DNA of 64,000 nucleotides from Gymnogyps californianus (lineage: Eukaryota; Chordata; Aves; Accipitriformes; Cathartidae), in the NCBI RefSeq assembly GCF_018139145.2, contig NC_059500.1, positions 18,662,101 through 18,726,100 of the forward strand. The letters run 5' to 3'. The stretch's first letter is position 1. Each line of letters starts with the position of its first letter. A program made the translations under genes and the position numbers. The notes under the pieces were generated by a model. It searched no databases, was not told where the DNA came from, and was given only the letters and a program-made list of their open reading frames with translations. Shown here in pieces: positions 26,385 to 40,600 of the stretch.

Positions 26385-27159
26385 TTCTCACTTTGAAGTG
26401 ATCCACTTCCCTATCACTTGCAGCTCCAGAAATGGCAATACTTGCTTTCCCAAAGCTACTCTATCAAAGCTCATAACAGAGTCTTTTTCCGTCCTCTCCT
26501 CAGCACTCACATCAGAGCCTGCAGCATCCTCTTCTGCTTCAAGCCCCAAAGTGCCAAATCACCCTGACAGATCTCCATCGGAGGCCCCCAGGGCTTACCT
26601 GCAACCTTCCAGCTGCTGTTTGCAGAAACACAGAATGAGGATCCAGTACAGGCCTTCAGATCCTCCCATCTGGGTTGCAAGCACACCCCCTGGCTTCTGG
26701 CACTTACTGCCACTTTATCCTTGGCCACTGAGGTGAACTAAGCCAGCTTTTTAACCTGCATGTCCTTACTGGCTGTCCCCACAGTAACCAAATTCTATCT
26801 GCTTTTCCTGGCAAGAATTTAAAAAAACCTCAGACACCAGCTTTACCTGTTAAAAATCTGTCAGAGGGCAGACAACAAGGATATGTCTAAAAAGATAAGT
26901 ACATCATCTTAAGAAGAGCTATATGTTCTTGCACTTGTTGAAAATAAGAATGTCTTTAGAAAGGTTGAGAACCACTAGTACTTAAAGTGTATCTTCCCTT
27001 CTGTCTTTTCATAATACACATCACTCTACTCAACGCACGTACACTGTATGTAATATGTTCACAAAATAACCTTTAATTTACCTGTTAACTAAATTTTCTT
27101 AGTTTTTGTGTCTTTAAATCCCAGGTATGGCTCAAACATACTTGCTTAAATCATTTGTG

Positions 27160-27285
27160 TGTAACTCAATGGCTAGGGCAATTGACTGTGTAAGAGATGA
27201 GACCTGTGTTCAAGTCCTGACTGGTTAAGAATAGTATTTCTAAGATTAGAAATGAGTGGTGGAGGCTTCTCTGCAAATAAATGCT
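27160..27285 (+). mobile_element. tRNA-derived SINE fragment (old amniote type)
   Basis: The stretch begins with a tRNA-like head: GTAACTCAATGGCTAGGGCA resembles a tRNA D-arm and A box (TAGCTCAGTGGnTAGAGC). About 40 bases later GTTCAAGTCC fits the Pol III B box (GWTCRANNC). The phrase GAGACCTGTGTTCAAGTCC is close to that of tRNA-derived SINEs of turtles and archosaurs. The downstream sequence (GGTGGAGGCTTCTCTGCAAATAAAT) also resembles the body of those elements. It is not a functional tRNA gene, because the acceptor stem and 3' half cannot be closed. Edges are approximate. Confidence 0.6.
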
Positions 27286-30200
27286 TTTATCATCATGCAT
27301 CTGTGATTCTCAGTCCTGGATTTTCTCTCTAGATAACAAATATAATTATTCTAAGTGTTCAAAGAGTTTTAACAGAAAAGACTGAAAGCACAGTATGATT
27401 TCCACACATTTCAAAGATCAGTGGTATGCAGGGTCCACCTGCACAACGGTATGTACAATTTGTTGTGCCATCCCTGTGTGGACAGGCACAAACTGCAGTT
27501 GGAAGGACTACTTTGGCAGCAGCAGTTCATCTCCAGTTGCTTTCTCTCCTGGAGACTATGGGTCTATCCCTCTGCCCAGTGATGCAACTCACGTCTTGTG
27601 ACTGTTGTGCCTTGCCAGAGCATTGTTCGGCTTGCCCAAAACATCAACCAAATTAGGTACCATAACACTGTGACTGATAGATCTCTTACAGAAGAATAGG
27701 CCAACAAAGTTAAGAGGATGGTACAAGCTCTGCAGTCCTGAGAAAAAGAGAGCAAGGGAGATAAAATTATTTAATACTTGCTATTAATGGTTGCTTGTAA
27801 GAGAGCGGTAGTATGTGAACACCCATACCAGACTGCAGGCACTATCTAACTGACAATATTACAGTCATTAGTAGCACACAACAATAACTATTGGGGGAAA
27901 GGTTTCATGAAACCTGGAACAAGATGGCAGATGGGAACGAGCTACTAGAAGCAGAACATTTTCTTTGATTTGCAGCCTGTCTACAGCTTGTATCTATGAA
28001 AGGAGGAGACCAAGAACAGGCAGCCCTACTTTTTCTATCTATACCAGCCCATTACTGAGGATCTTTGCCATGTGCATGGATGTACAAAAAAGAAGTAAAT
28101 GCTTGTATCAGGTTGACTGAGAAGTGTTGAATACATTGCACGTGCAGTGCATCACTGATTCCTCATGTGCAGTACACTTGACCTGTGTCCTCAGGGCATA
28201 AGGTCTACTGTCTGTTTGGCCCACAAATTTATCCATGAGAGATTTTGTGGCTTGAAATGGAAGAAAGCTTGAGGACCACTGCCACTAACATCCTTGACTA
28301 AGGAATTCTCTGCAAAGATGCAGATTCAAGTCTCTTCAGACATCAGTATCATATCAGAAATTTCCAGGTATGTCCAACAGTGGACTGTCTAATTAACTTT
28401 AACATTAGGAAGTCAGACAAACGTGCAACAACAGCTGTTCTCTGAAGACCTGTTGATAATCTAACAGCAGACCTGAAACTTGATCTGTGCATGACAGCCA
28501 ACAGCTTATATGATGTACTTTAATATCTTAATGGGGTTTCATCTCTGTGGACTTTAAGGCAACTTTGCTCCATCAAGACAGATTCCAAAGACATTCCTGA
28601 TCTCTTCTCATCTGAGTAACCTCTGACCTGGGTAGTGAGCAGAGCACAGGTCGGAAAACTATTCTGGTAATGGTTGCTTGTCCTCAGCTTTTATCTTTCT
28701 CCCTTGTGACAGAACAGACCTATGCAATGAAGCTGCTAAACATATGTCTAACTCCTCAGAAAAATGTGAAGAAACAAAAGTTTGAGCATTGTGACATCAA
28801 CTCCAAGGTATATGACCTGTGGAAGGGAGACCAGAAGTCACTGTGAGTTGCAGGGGGGCTCTTCTGTGTTTCACAGAGAAAAAAACATATAACCATGCTC
28901 CCAGAAGAACAGCTTAGGGCTAACCAAAAGGAAATACTAAGGACAGGGCTGTATCCCATGAGAATAACCAACAGGAACTCCCATCTGCTGGACAACCACT
29001 CGAGAAGGTATGCCATTGTGTCTGTCTTTCCAAGAGCAATGCAGGACTATTAAGATTTAAAACATTGCCAGACATGGTGAGCTGTTGCACATTTTGGCTA
29101 TGAGTGATCAGAGAATTCACTAAAGATGTTGAAGACCATAAAATCTTCCAGACTAAATTCAGATATACACCTTTTGCCTCATATGGAAATGTCCTAAGGA
29201 ATCAGAGTAGGAAGGTGTGACATTGACCAGAAAAAAATTCAAGATTCATAAGGTCATAAGGAGGAGACAGCAGTATGATTTTATAGCCTGAAGGGTAGGG
29301 CAATGACCTGCTCCTCATTGTCAAAGGACTGCTCTGTATATTACTCAATATTTGATATAATACATTCACAGATTGCCAATAATTTTGATTTAAAGTATAT
29401 GCTTTTATTCAATAAAGCTGTTAAAGATTATAGCTTAGTCATTGTGGTTGTATGAATTCAATTTTTAGTGTAGATTAAAATTTATACCTGTGATCAATCT
29501 TTTTTTTTTTTCTTGATGTGTTACCTCATCTCAACTGAAGATAATCTACAAAAAGTCTCAAAAAATGATTACAATATGGACACACACAACCTCAAGGTTT
29601 ATTATTCTCCTTAAGGATTGAAAATCCCATCTGAATTAGAATGAAATCAAAAGGAACAAAAACATATAAATAAGACAATTTTGGGAGATGTCATAAGAGC
29701 TAAAAAAAAAGTGACTATATCTGATGCAAGAAAACTTTATACACTTACTGAGTAAACCTTTTCAGGTCTTGACTGTGGCAGGAGTATGTTACATGCCAGC
29801 TGGAATAAAACACGAGTACTTTGGACATCTTCCAAAGAATTACTTGCCAGGATATTGAAAGTTCCAAGTATCCCATCTTGCCACACAACTGAGCCAACAC
29901 TTTTTCCCCTCAAGTCACCGTTTTGTTTCTAAGAGAAACAGAAGCGTAAGAATGAAAGTGAGTCTGGTCTTAGCCAAAAGTGAATGAGTAATGTCTATTT
30001 GTTTAGGTCCTCATATGGTTCCTATCTCTTAGTATTAAGAGTGTCAACCAAATATTTAAGAATACTGATTGGATTGACAGACTTTCCTCTCACTTTAGAG
30101 ACTATTCCTCTCAACTTTTGAACCTATCAGAGTGTGGCAATAGTATCTGAAATGTTCGACAAATGACAAAAATACAGACTGTTTAGTTTCATACAGCTCC

Positions 30201-33200
30201 ATTTCTTATTATAAAGTTTTAAGAATGAAGTAATTTTTAAAAGATGCTTCCTCCTTGCATGAATTTAAAAATGGCCAGCTCTTTAAAAGACAAGTTCGTC
30301 AAGCGCTGGATGGTTCACCCACTAATAGGGAATGTGAGTTGGGTTAGACCATCATGAGACAGGTTAGTTTTACCCTACTGATGATGTGTTTTTGCAAAAC
30401 ATTGAATTTTGCATAGCTTGCAAATTTTAATTACAACATTTCAGAAATTTCAACCACTGAAGCTAAGGGAAAAGAGATTAATAAGAATGTAAATATTCAC
30501 TTCCACTCATTTCCACACTCAGACCTTTTGTCAGGTGCCACCCAAATGTGAGTTTGTTGACTCTCAAAGACCTGTATGTGCGAAAACTAGGAATCTAAAT
30601 ATCTGTTCTTAAGGATACTCAGAAGCCTCACTCCAGAAGGTGGAATTGGTATCATTAGGTGCCACCTTCCTGCTCAAGCCCTGCCTTCAAGTACAGCGCA
30701 GGTCCTGGGGCCAGCATACATGTAGCAATAGAGGACTATGTCCCTTCTTTTCTCTGGTGGCCTAAGACAGCCTTAGGCCTCACTGAGTGCTAGAGTTGAT
30801 CCTCTTTGCCTGTCTCATGGCTTCTGTGTGATAAGGCCTATTCATAAGTCCAGAGGGCAGTTTTCAATAGATGGGGGGACTGAGGAGTTTTTGAGCTGCC
30901 TTGAAATTTAAGAAATATCAGTTTCCAATTTGTAAACGTCAGTTAAACAGGCATTCAGAGCTTGTGTGAGTTTGATCCTATAAATCAGAATTTCTTGCTA
31001 GGAGTGCAAAATCTGGGCTCTAATCCCTCCTCTGGTGTCTAATTGCCACAGGAACAAGGAGTAGTCCAATGGTTAAAACACAGTTATGATAGTAAATGTT
31101 TTAACAAGTACTAAGTAATAGCAATAGTAAACATAAGAACTTAAAACTCTGAATCTCATGGCTTATCATGTGTATCTTTTGTAAGATAAAAAGTAAACAG
31201 AAACTGAGTTATCAAGCCTTCTAATGCCTGATTTGGCAGCGCTGCAGAAAAACGAAGCTGAGTCACCTTACTCTAAATGATACAGAAGAGAGCCATGGCA
31301 GTTAATTCTGCACAGACCCTTTTTGTACCATGATTTGAGATTGTTGCCTTGTATCTGAATGTATATGAAGTCCTGTCAAAGGCAACACCAAATCAAAGAG
31401 ATGGTTTTTTGTATTTATTTGTGATTGTTGTACAGCTTATACTCCTCTTTTACTCCTTAGCTTGGTGAGTGCAAAGACTTAGAATCTGTGATGTGCAAAA
31501 AACATTTCATCTATAATAAACTGCTGCACCACAACAACAGACCTTAAGCAATCAGAAAGTCTACCATCTTCAAAAGGCATCACATAAAAGCCGAGGTTTG
31601 ATAAAAATTTCAACACTTTAGAATAAATGATGATTGGAGAGGATCCTGGAAATGGGAATGCTTTTTTCCCCAGTTCTTCAATAAAAGTCCACATTAATTA
31701 CCTTCTTCCTGTTGCAAAAACAGAATTGAATGTCAAAAACCTTAAACATGGCAAAAGATACAAATTTCTGTTTCTCACTCTACTGACTGAAATTACATAC
31801 ATGAATTAACTCCCTTATGCAACCTGCACAACAGTAAAAGGACTTCTGTCTTGAGTTGGGGGAGCTCTGTGAGAACAGAGCACTATCTAAGTACACCCCT
31901 TCTATAAATCTGGAGAAAGGATGCTTCATCTGATGGACTTTGAGACCTCCGGTCACCCTTTGGCTCCTATACAAACAGGATTGAGCATATAAACCCAATC
32001 TTTTTAAAGGAATCTCCCCTTTGTACTTAGATTACTTGCTTTGTGCAGTAGCAAATGATTAAGAAACCACTAAATGTTTGGATCCCAAAATCACAAACAC
32101 AAGTAATCAGTCCAGCAATTTCTGTAAAACTTGGATTTACATGTGAATTTAAAAGAAGGCATAATCACATGGAAATTTAGGAATGGGATTATAGATTCCA
32201 GTGTCTGTCAACGCAAGAAAACAACTCCCTTGAACTTCACAGAGAAAGAAGAGATGCTCTCAGTAGCAGGCTAAGGCAAGCCAAACTAGCTGTAAACTGG
32301 CTAAACTGTTGGCTTGATCATCCATTTTATCAGATTACACGGGTTTAAGGTTGTACTTGCTTTCAGTGCCTCTAGTTTAAGCAAATTCCAAAGTAGAAGG
32401 TCAGTGCTGTAAAATATTTATGGAAACTTTAATCAACACTTCACTCCAAACAATTTGCAAAATTGAGCAGAGTTTTAAGAAGTTTCTAGAATCCTTTGTA
32501 ACTCTTCCTTTGTTGTTTGTTTGTTTGTTTGATTGTTTTTTAATTCAAATACTGTCAAGGTTGTTGAAGTCACAAATTTACAAAGGTAAATTATACTAAA
32601 TGGGGCTTATTGTGTTTGTCAGGCACACTACTGATGCATTATTTTTCAAGTGCAGAAAAAAGAACGGAAATTATCAGAGACACACAAATAAACATGTTTG
32701 TATTAAGCCTTCTGATCTTTACCATTTTATCTCTAGATGAAATCTGAGTTGGTGTAAGAAACTTCAAAATGGTGCTAATTACACAAATAAGGTATCTTCA
32801 AATGTTAAGTGCTGAGAAATAGCAAGAGCCAAAGAAAATTTAGATTGTTCTTCCTTTACTAATCTCTGGATACCAGAGCAGCCTAGGTTTGCTGTTGCTA
32901 TACAAAATAATGCATATTTTAAAGCAAGGGACAAAAAATAGGATTTTCTCCATCTTTCAGACTATAAATGATATGTGGGAATTTCTTTGCCTTCACTGTG
33001 CTAATGCTTTTTAAAGTTCTTTGCAGAGTAGAGTTATTCTATGTAAAATCTTCTAAAGCAAGAATATTTGATGCTAATTAAATTTAGCGTTTTTCCATGC
33101 TAAGCAAAAATATCAAGATAGGAGATTTATATGGCAATTCACTAAATATATTACTTGATACCTATACCAAAAGTAATTTAGGTATAGTTATTGGCTAAAT

Positions 33201-33264
33201 AGAAGTAGTTAGAATGACTGTATGGGTTGAGACCTCAGTAACAGAAGCACACGTGTATTGGATA
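27286..33264. other. Intergenic DNA, no gene supported
   Basis: The first 2 kb (about 27,380-29,310) is of more even base composition than its surroundings, but every frame is broken by stops and I recognise no family in it. The rest is AT-rich. A GTTT tetranucleotide run lies at 32,515-32,530. No exon, RNA gene or clear repeat was identified. Confidence 0.5.
32515..32530. repeat. GTTT tetranucleotide repeat
   Basis: Four perfect GTTT units within a longer G/T-rich run. Confidence 0.9.
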
Positions 33265-33360
33265 AGACATAAGTCCTTTTAGCCCAGTAACCTGTGTCTG
33301 GTATTGAATTACCACAGAACCAAATGACAGTAGCATAAAAACAGAGCACATCCAAGGGAA
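33265..33360 (-). mobile_element. Old CR1-like 3'-end fragment
   Basis: The plus strand reads AAGTCCTTTTAGCCCAGTAA then CCTGTGTCTGGTA, close to the reverse complement of the 3' tail of old archosaur/turtle CR1 copies, in which a 'ctagcccagtatcctgt' phrase is characteristic. The rest is eroded. Only about 100 bases are recognisable, so chance similarity cannot be excluded. Confidence 0.45.
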
Positions 33361-33743
33361 ACTAAGATACAGAGTCTTCTTGTGATCTGATTTTCTTAGA
33401 CAGGAATTATACCTTTCTGCTAAAAGATAAGATTGGACGTACTTGAAGAGGTGTCACAAAGCAATTTTACAGCTGTTTAGACCAAACTGTCTCACTTTTT
33501 AAAGGAGGCTTGTAGACTGTGGGTCAGGGCCTTCAGGTAATGTAAGTCAGGCATGTTAGTTATTAGTTTAATTATGGGGCCTTTTCTGAAAGTAGAAAGT
33601 AGAACTGGCCTGTTTTTCTCTCTACTTGTTACCTACAAGTGTTTAATGGCTTGGCTTGTCAAAAAAACAGCCTGTATTTGAATGGAAAAATTCAGTCTGA
33701 TCTGGATTTTCTTCCTAAACTTTTGCAACATTATATCCTGTCT

Positions 33744-33761
33744 AAAAAAAAAAAAAAAAAA
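33744..33761. repeat. Poly-A tract (18 A)
   Basis: Simple homopolymer with no attached retrogene. Confidence 0.95.
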
Positions 33762-35861
33762 CACCATAAAAAACAGTAAGGTAGAACTGCCTTTTGCTGT
33801 CACCTGAGCACTACTAATTTTCCCTGATGCTTGCTACAAAGATCAGAAACTATTTCACTGTTTTGAAAGAAAACAGATATTCAAGGTCATGAAAAAGTTA
33901 AAGCTCTATCACTGTGTTGGTTTTGTACCTTTCATCTGGGATTATAATCCAGAGTGCATAGGCTCTAGAGCTCCTTTTTCTGAATCAGTAGCTAAAAATG
34001 GACCGGTGGTAATTACCAAGGAAGTAAATGACATGCACTTGATTGTGAAGATTTCTGTTAGTAATAGTTCTTACCTAGGAAGAAGGGGACTTGTGAGTTT
34101 TCCCAGCACAGCTGCAGAGAATTGCAAATTCTCCGGAACAAATTCAAAGCTGAGGTAAGCAAGAACAGCCACTTTGTTTGAATGACTGGTGGATGAGACA
34201 TTCGGATATCCACTGAAAATATTACTTCCTTGAAAATACCTGGCATCATTTCTCAAAGAAGCATTAGATAAAATGTACATACTGGTATGCGTCACTGTGC
34301 AACTGACATTTTAAAGACAGGTCATAGGTCCTGAGAGACTGCTAGAAATGACGTGACTGATTCCAGGTAAATTGATTGTGGGAATTTGCAAGGAGATTTT
34401 TTCATAGAAAATATTGTTTAAAATAAAAAAAGCATAGTGGAAAAGCATTAATGTCCAAATTAATAACAGATGACATTAACATGATATAATAATTAGTGAA
34501 CACTGAATAATGGAAAGATTACATATTTTCAATTATAATTATCTGAATTTAGGAGTGGAATATGGGAATATTTTTCTATAGTTTGGAAGTCTGACTGGTG
34601 CCCCTGGGTGACCGGGTCTGTAACATTACGGGCCCAGTTCAGCGAGACATGGACAGAACCAGCGTGTACTCATGCCATCACTGGGAGAACAGTCAATACC
34701 TCAAGGGACTACTTGGCACTCACACAATCCAGTTGTATGTTCATCAGTGACTAATGGATCCTTCCCATTTATGTTTCTGGCTTCCTTCTCTTAGTTTGTA
34801 CCATGGCTTTTAACATAATTTGAATCTGGGAAGTAGGGGAGGAAGCGGCAGAGATTCATTGTCTGTCAACAGATAATTCATCAATCTAAAATGAAAGCCT
34901 TGAATGTGTGACTGTTCACCTTTGCTTTACGGTGTATGACACAGAAAAAATAGTTTTTTAATTGCAGTAGCTGGAGTGGACTTTGAGATAAAGGCTGTAT
35001 AAATCCACTGTAGGCCTGCAAGTTAAAGAATTGCATTTTTACCTTTGTATCCTTGCGACTGTATGCTAGTCCTTTTCCATGTCTGGGTTACTCATTTAAT
35101 CTGGCATTTCTCTTGCTTGAACTATTCTGATTGAGGTGCTTTAGGAAAGAATCCAGACAGTGGTTTTCTTGTGTGCTCCAGATGTTTGCAATAACATACT
35201 ACTGAAGTGAATGCCAGTGGTAAAGGGATATTCCTCCACAGGAAATACTTTGCACCTGACACCACCCAATAGCTCCTTAGGGAAAAAAAGGCACCAATTT
35301 GTTAGCTGACCATCAACCAGTAAACACAAAAGTAGTCTTGGTAAAATTAGATTAAGTATATAACTTCCAGTAACTGAGTTTGAAAAACAAGTATAAGAAA
35401 TGACTAATATAAACTGTTGCTTTAGGATTACTGCAGAAACATATTCAGCCACCATTCTCCTTTCAGTCTTACCACTCGTTCGCTTTTCAGTATTGAACAG
35501 AAAAAAAGAAACTTTTGCTCTTTCCAAGCAATTATGCAGAATGTATTCAACAGAGAAAAAAATATATTTTATCCCCCATTATTCCTATACTTTAAAAACA
35601 TTTTGATGGATAGTTGCAAGAGAGATGCAACAAGCATGGTATAATCATGTTTTTCCTTCCCTGGCCCATTTCCTATTTATTTTCTGTCATGTATAATATT
35701 CTATTGATTTGCATTAAGACAGCCATTTTTGTTAATTCTCTCCACCAAAAGAGTGGACATTGAACTGAGTGTTTTCTGTGACAGCAAATACATTTCCACA
35801 TCTTTCAGGGATGTGTATGCATATAGTTCAGTTTTCTTATTCTCCCACATTAAATTAATAA

Positions 35862-35874
35862 TTTTTTTTTTTTT
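35862..35874. repeat. Poly-T tract (13 T)
   Basis: Simple homopolymer. Confidence 0.95.
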
Positions 35875-37499
35875 GCTTGCCTATCCAGCGGGTCGTTGTC
35901 AACTCAAAGCATTGCACAGAGAATTATTTACACAATGGTAGAAGCCATTGTATAATATGAATGGACAAAGTTCACATAACCTGGTCAAAGTTCATAATAC
36001 TGCATCACCTCTAGGTACTTGTATTCTGACTGAATTTGGTTTTATTATCCTGTCTTACTAAATCCATAGGCTGTACTCTGTTGAATTTTACACTGAAAAC
36101 TGAATCTTTGTTGAATTAAAACAAGTGACAGATATAACTGATACTCATACTTTTTAGCAAGACGCTCCATTTCTTTATCTAGGTACTGAGGGACTAATTT
36201 GCAGAAAATAAATAATTTAAATTATTTCTCTTGTGTACTTGTCAGAGCTTTTGACATTTTTGGAGAAATATCACTAGTTAAAATTTGATAGAAAAAAGCC
36301 CACTGCAATTTTGTGCCTGGGGAATATCCCAGACAGGTGGTTCATTTGCTATGGTTGTTTTACAGCTCACCAAGGAAGCCTGATAGAACACAAGTGATTC
36401 AAAGAGGACATAGTTTCAGCAAGTTTATCTTCCAGTTAGGTAGTATTTCTTATTTCCCTGTGAAGCGGTAATAAATCTTGGGAGTTGGTATTCCAATACA
36501 GAGACATTATATAGATTTTTCTTTGAACTGTGTAAACTAATGTGACACTCCATCCTGAGCAGTTTGATGGAATTGAACATGAGTTATGCATGGGAGACAT
36601 TTTATTCATATTTAATAGAGAAATTCTTGCATGTATTTTTTAAGTTAGGCCAAAATAACTAAGTAATTTCTTTCCACAACATCACCTAACAAAGGATTTG
36701 CCAGATAAGAAAAGTAACTTTTATTGCCACCCTGATTATACACATTACAAACAACATGCAATGAAAATAGGTTTGGATTCCATAAAATTCTGCTCTACTT
36801 TTACTTCTGAAGGAGAATAACATACTTCAAGCTGTCTGTTCAGTTTCTTAAAAACTTAGCTCCATACTTAGAGTTCTGCTCTACAAATAATCATCAGCCC
36901 TGTACCATCTTTACCGGTATGTAAATCCTTATCAGAAGTATGTGTGGATTGTGCACTTGACTGAAAGCACGATATGACTAGTTTCATACTATACATATGG
37001 TATGTCCGATTTTAAATCGATATCAAGATGAAAAAGGTTGGAGAAGTAAGACAAGAACTTGGTGCAAAGGGTGACTTTGCCTTAATCCTGACTTCCATTA
37101 TGTTTGCTAGTTACTATTTGGAAACAAGCCAACTTAATTCAGAAGTATGTAATTTATTTTGTGAGATCCTGAGTTTCTTTTTAAGGGAATAACTTGTTGT
37201 TTTTAAAGAAGTGAAATAACATAATGGCATTTAATTATACCATACTTCAGAAAGTGCTTTTAATTTTTTCCTTTAACTGAAGAGTCTTTCAGCCTCTATC
37301 CAAACGAGCTACAACTCTACAGTTTGGAGCGTAAGCAGCCACTGTGACTTCCTCAGCATAATTGTCAAAGAATTGTTTAAGAACTAAGAACACCGTATTC
37401 AGTTAAATATGGGAGCATTTTGGAAAGGGATTAGCCCACTATTCTTTTAGGATAGGAAAGATAAAAGATGAAAACCTGTGTTTAACAAGTACCTGGAAT

Positions 37500-37660
37500 G
37501 TAAATTAGTAGCATTATACTATAGCTTAACCCATTGTTTTAATTTAACTTATGATTAACTTTGAAGATTTCAATGAATATTTTAATTAGCATGTGTCCAA
37601 TATGCAAGCCTGTGGCAATTGAATTAGGCTTTCTTCCACAATTTCATTTGGGATGAAAAA
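37500..37660. promoter_or_regulatory. Candidate conserved non-coding element
   Basis: A non-repetitive AT-rich stretch about 4 kb before the PRR16 exon. It has several homeodomain-type cores (TTTAATTAGC, ATGATTAAC, GAATTAGG) and an octamer-like ATGCAAG. No open frame or repeat explains it. The nomination rests on motif density only; conservation is untested. Confidence 0.2.
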
Positions 37661-40600
37661 GACAGGTTTACTGTTTCAGTGGTTCCCTATCTTGTATGTG
37701 GCGTATTTCCTGTAGGGATAAATTCAAAAGAAGGATAGAAAATAAATTAAGGTTTTATTTTATCATTCCCAAAATTAGTTAGTTCAGCTAGGTATCTTTT
37801 TGCTTTGTAAATTCTTTAATTTTGTTTGGAAAGTTTGAAAATGTTTAAAATAAATCAGAACATTGAGATTAAAAATGTTTTGTTTGACCTAGAAGACTTT
37901 GTTCAACTTTTACCTTTGATAAATAGCACAAATCCCAAACAAAATACCTTCAACAGGCAACAGCAAATTAATTTTTAATTAATCTATTTGAAATAGTAAT
38001 GACTTGGGGAAAGCGGGATGTAGTTGTACACATATAATTTGTAAAGTGCTCATTTGGTTTCTAGTCTCATAAAACAATAAGTATGAAAGTTTTATGGTAC
38101 TGTATCAGCCCCTCCCAAGTAGGTAAGCATTTGGGGGTTTTTATATTATTTTGGTTTTTTTAATAAGAGAGAAGTGACTAAATTTAAAAGTAATTACATT
38201 TCTGTGTTTCTGATATGACTAGTCTGGCTGATTCTCATGAAAAATTATTTCTGTGATTCATGTACATTTTATGATTACTCATGATTTCCTGCATACTTTC
38301 CAACTCTCTTTGTGACTCGACACATAAAATAAATAGCATAAATAAAACAGCATGATAAAATCACTGCTTTGTGTGTGTGTTCAGTTCATTCTATTTGTAA
38401 CGCTGGGCTGAGATATACGATATTTTTTTCCAAAAGGAAAGGTGCCATCTACTGAATCACCAAAACAAAATTTTGCAGCATCTTGAGAGATTTTCCTGAG
38501 AGATGTCCTTTCCAATTACTGATCAGGCCAAGCCTTACTCAACTTGTGAGCTTTAATGAGATCACAGCTGGCAATGGTATGGTTGAGTGCCACGTTACTT
38601 CACTAAGTATTCATTTAATGTGTGCTTTGTTTTTGTTTGGGTGCATTTTTCTGGATTAAAAAGTGTTAGTGGAAAATCAGTGAACTGCACGTTGAAGGTC
38701 TTAAGCTTTTACTTCCAAAATAACTTTCTCCCACAAGATTTCTGGGGAGACTTCTTGTGCATCCTCTGCATCTTCTTAACGGCCTACAGAGGTCAGACTT
38801 CCAGTAAGGAGTTACTCCTCTTTTCCCTGATTAGCCACTTCAGGTTTGGTGAAGGTACAGACAGAAAGACTTCAAAAAGAATAAACTGATAACACACTGA
38901 TAAATAACATTTACTTGCAGAGACAGGAGCAAAAGAAACAGAACAACTAGGAGATAACTTTGCTATGGGATACTACCTGTTAGTTAACTGAGACGTGGTT
39001 TAGCAAGGTATAGCCCATTTTTTAAAGGCATAATATTGCTTTCAAGACCAATAGGACAGTGAACTTTATTCAGGACCTAGAAGAGCTGTCAGTTTTTTTC
39101 AGGGGTAAGCAGTAAATACTTGGATAAATACAAAATATCATGATTTTGTATGCCACTATATGATCCTGCACAGCTCTTAGAAGAATGTCACTACAAAAGT
39201 GGAGGGATTGGTGAAGTGGACACGATTCGTACCTTCAAAAGTTTGGGAAGTCTCCAAACGTGGTCACAGGATTAAGGAAATTGGATAACCACAGGATTAT
39301 GGGTAAAGTTTTGTCATGAATTAAAACTAACTCATGAGACAGAACAGGAATCAATTTTCCCTTCTTGAAGTAAAAATATTTAGCAGTGAGAGGTGCCAAG
39401 GCTTTATACAGAGACAATAAAAATTAAGCAACTATGTAGGAAAAATATGTCTAATCATGAATGCTCAATTAGGCTGGACGAAATTTAGAGGGTCTGTAGC
39501 AAATCTGGTAGTAATTTTGTGACAACGTTGATGATTTCTACAGAAATGTAGTAGAAACTGCCCCTTACCTATGTAAGCCACGTTAGGTACAGGTATGTAC
39601 AGTATACTGTTATACAGTATCCTTAACTTCTGTCAGAAAATAGACTTTTTTCTCTAATTATAAACTAGATATGTGCTGGCTTCTGCATGGATAATTTCAC
39701 TGATAGCTTTTCAAAAATGTTTTCTTTTTCTGTTCATACAATGCCTTTGAGGAATAGTATTCAAACATATTAAAACTTACTCAACAACTTGTAGGTTGCT
39801 TTCTTCCTAATTTAGTGGTGACTGCAGTTTGGAAATTCAGACTATATTACTTAGTTAGCTTCAAAAATCATATGATGTTGTTGCTCATACAGAAACAGTT
39901 AAGCAAAAATAACCAGCAGGAATGCTTTTAAAAGTCAGTGTTGGAAGAGCTTTTGCTTTGGTGAGATGAAAAAAAATCTACCATGAGACTTGAGGAAAGT
40001 CAAGAGGAAAGACATGGGCTCTTCTTGAACATGGTCTCCCTGAAATTGTTTAAAAGGTCTGTGAGACACTTAGGGGAAAAAAAAAATACAATATATGCCC
40101 TCTAACAAATGATTTCAGCCAAACACCGCAGGTTTTATAGTGGTAAAAAGTGGAGAGATAATGACACCTAACCCAAGACAGTACGAGGTGCTGTCAGGCC
40201 CTGTCTATTCATATCGCAGTCCCCCACCCTTCCCAGAGACAAACTGTTCATCACCAAGTGAGATTTTTACCATGCGCAGACACACCGCTCTGGGCAAGGT
40301 TTCTGCTTTTCCCCTCCTGCTTTAGCTAGGTTAAAACATCTCAGGCTGCCAAAACTCTCAGAAGCATTTACAGCATCAAAGTCAGTTGCAACCATGCGGG
40401 GCGATCCTCGAAGCGGGGCTTGGCTGCATGCCCTCTTCTTGCTGTTCGTAGCTAGTGGGAGGTAGAAATACCTAAACTCCTTTTACCTGAACGTGCCACC
40501 TTTTTGCAGTAAGATGAAAAGCCACCAGAGGTGAGTGATATGTAGCAATCTCTTCCTTTTGCCCCACAGATCAATCTCTGAATAGCAGCGGGGAGAGTGT

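Larger units (their letters stand above)
8771..27159. other. Long gene-free AT-rich intergenic region
   Basis: I find no supported exon here. Open frames are all under about 120 codons and unrecognised. Simple-sequence features include a T run at 14,335-14,351, an A run at 20,585-20,597, an A-rich tract at 21,324-21,350 and a 14-bp tandem duplication at 26,357-26,384. The plus strand is markedly C/T-rich at about 9,300-10,280. A candidate conserved regulatory stretch near 14,650-14,960 is described separately. The distance to the PRR16 promoter suits a regulatory desert, but that is inference. Confidence 0.55.

Noticed and set aside
26380..26736. 118-codon Ser/Pro-rich plus-strand frame
   Set aside because: No homologue recognised, no splice or promoter context, and an antisense frame is equally open.
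27160..27225. Possible functional tRNA gene
   Set aside because: A and B boxes are present, but the acceptor stem does not pair and the surrounding sequence matches a SINE body instead.
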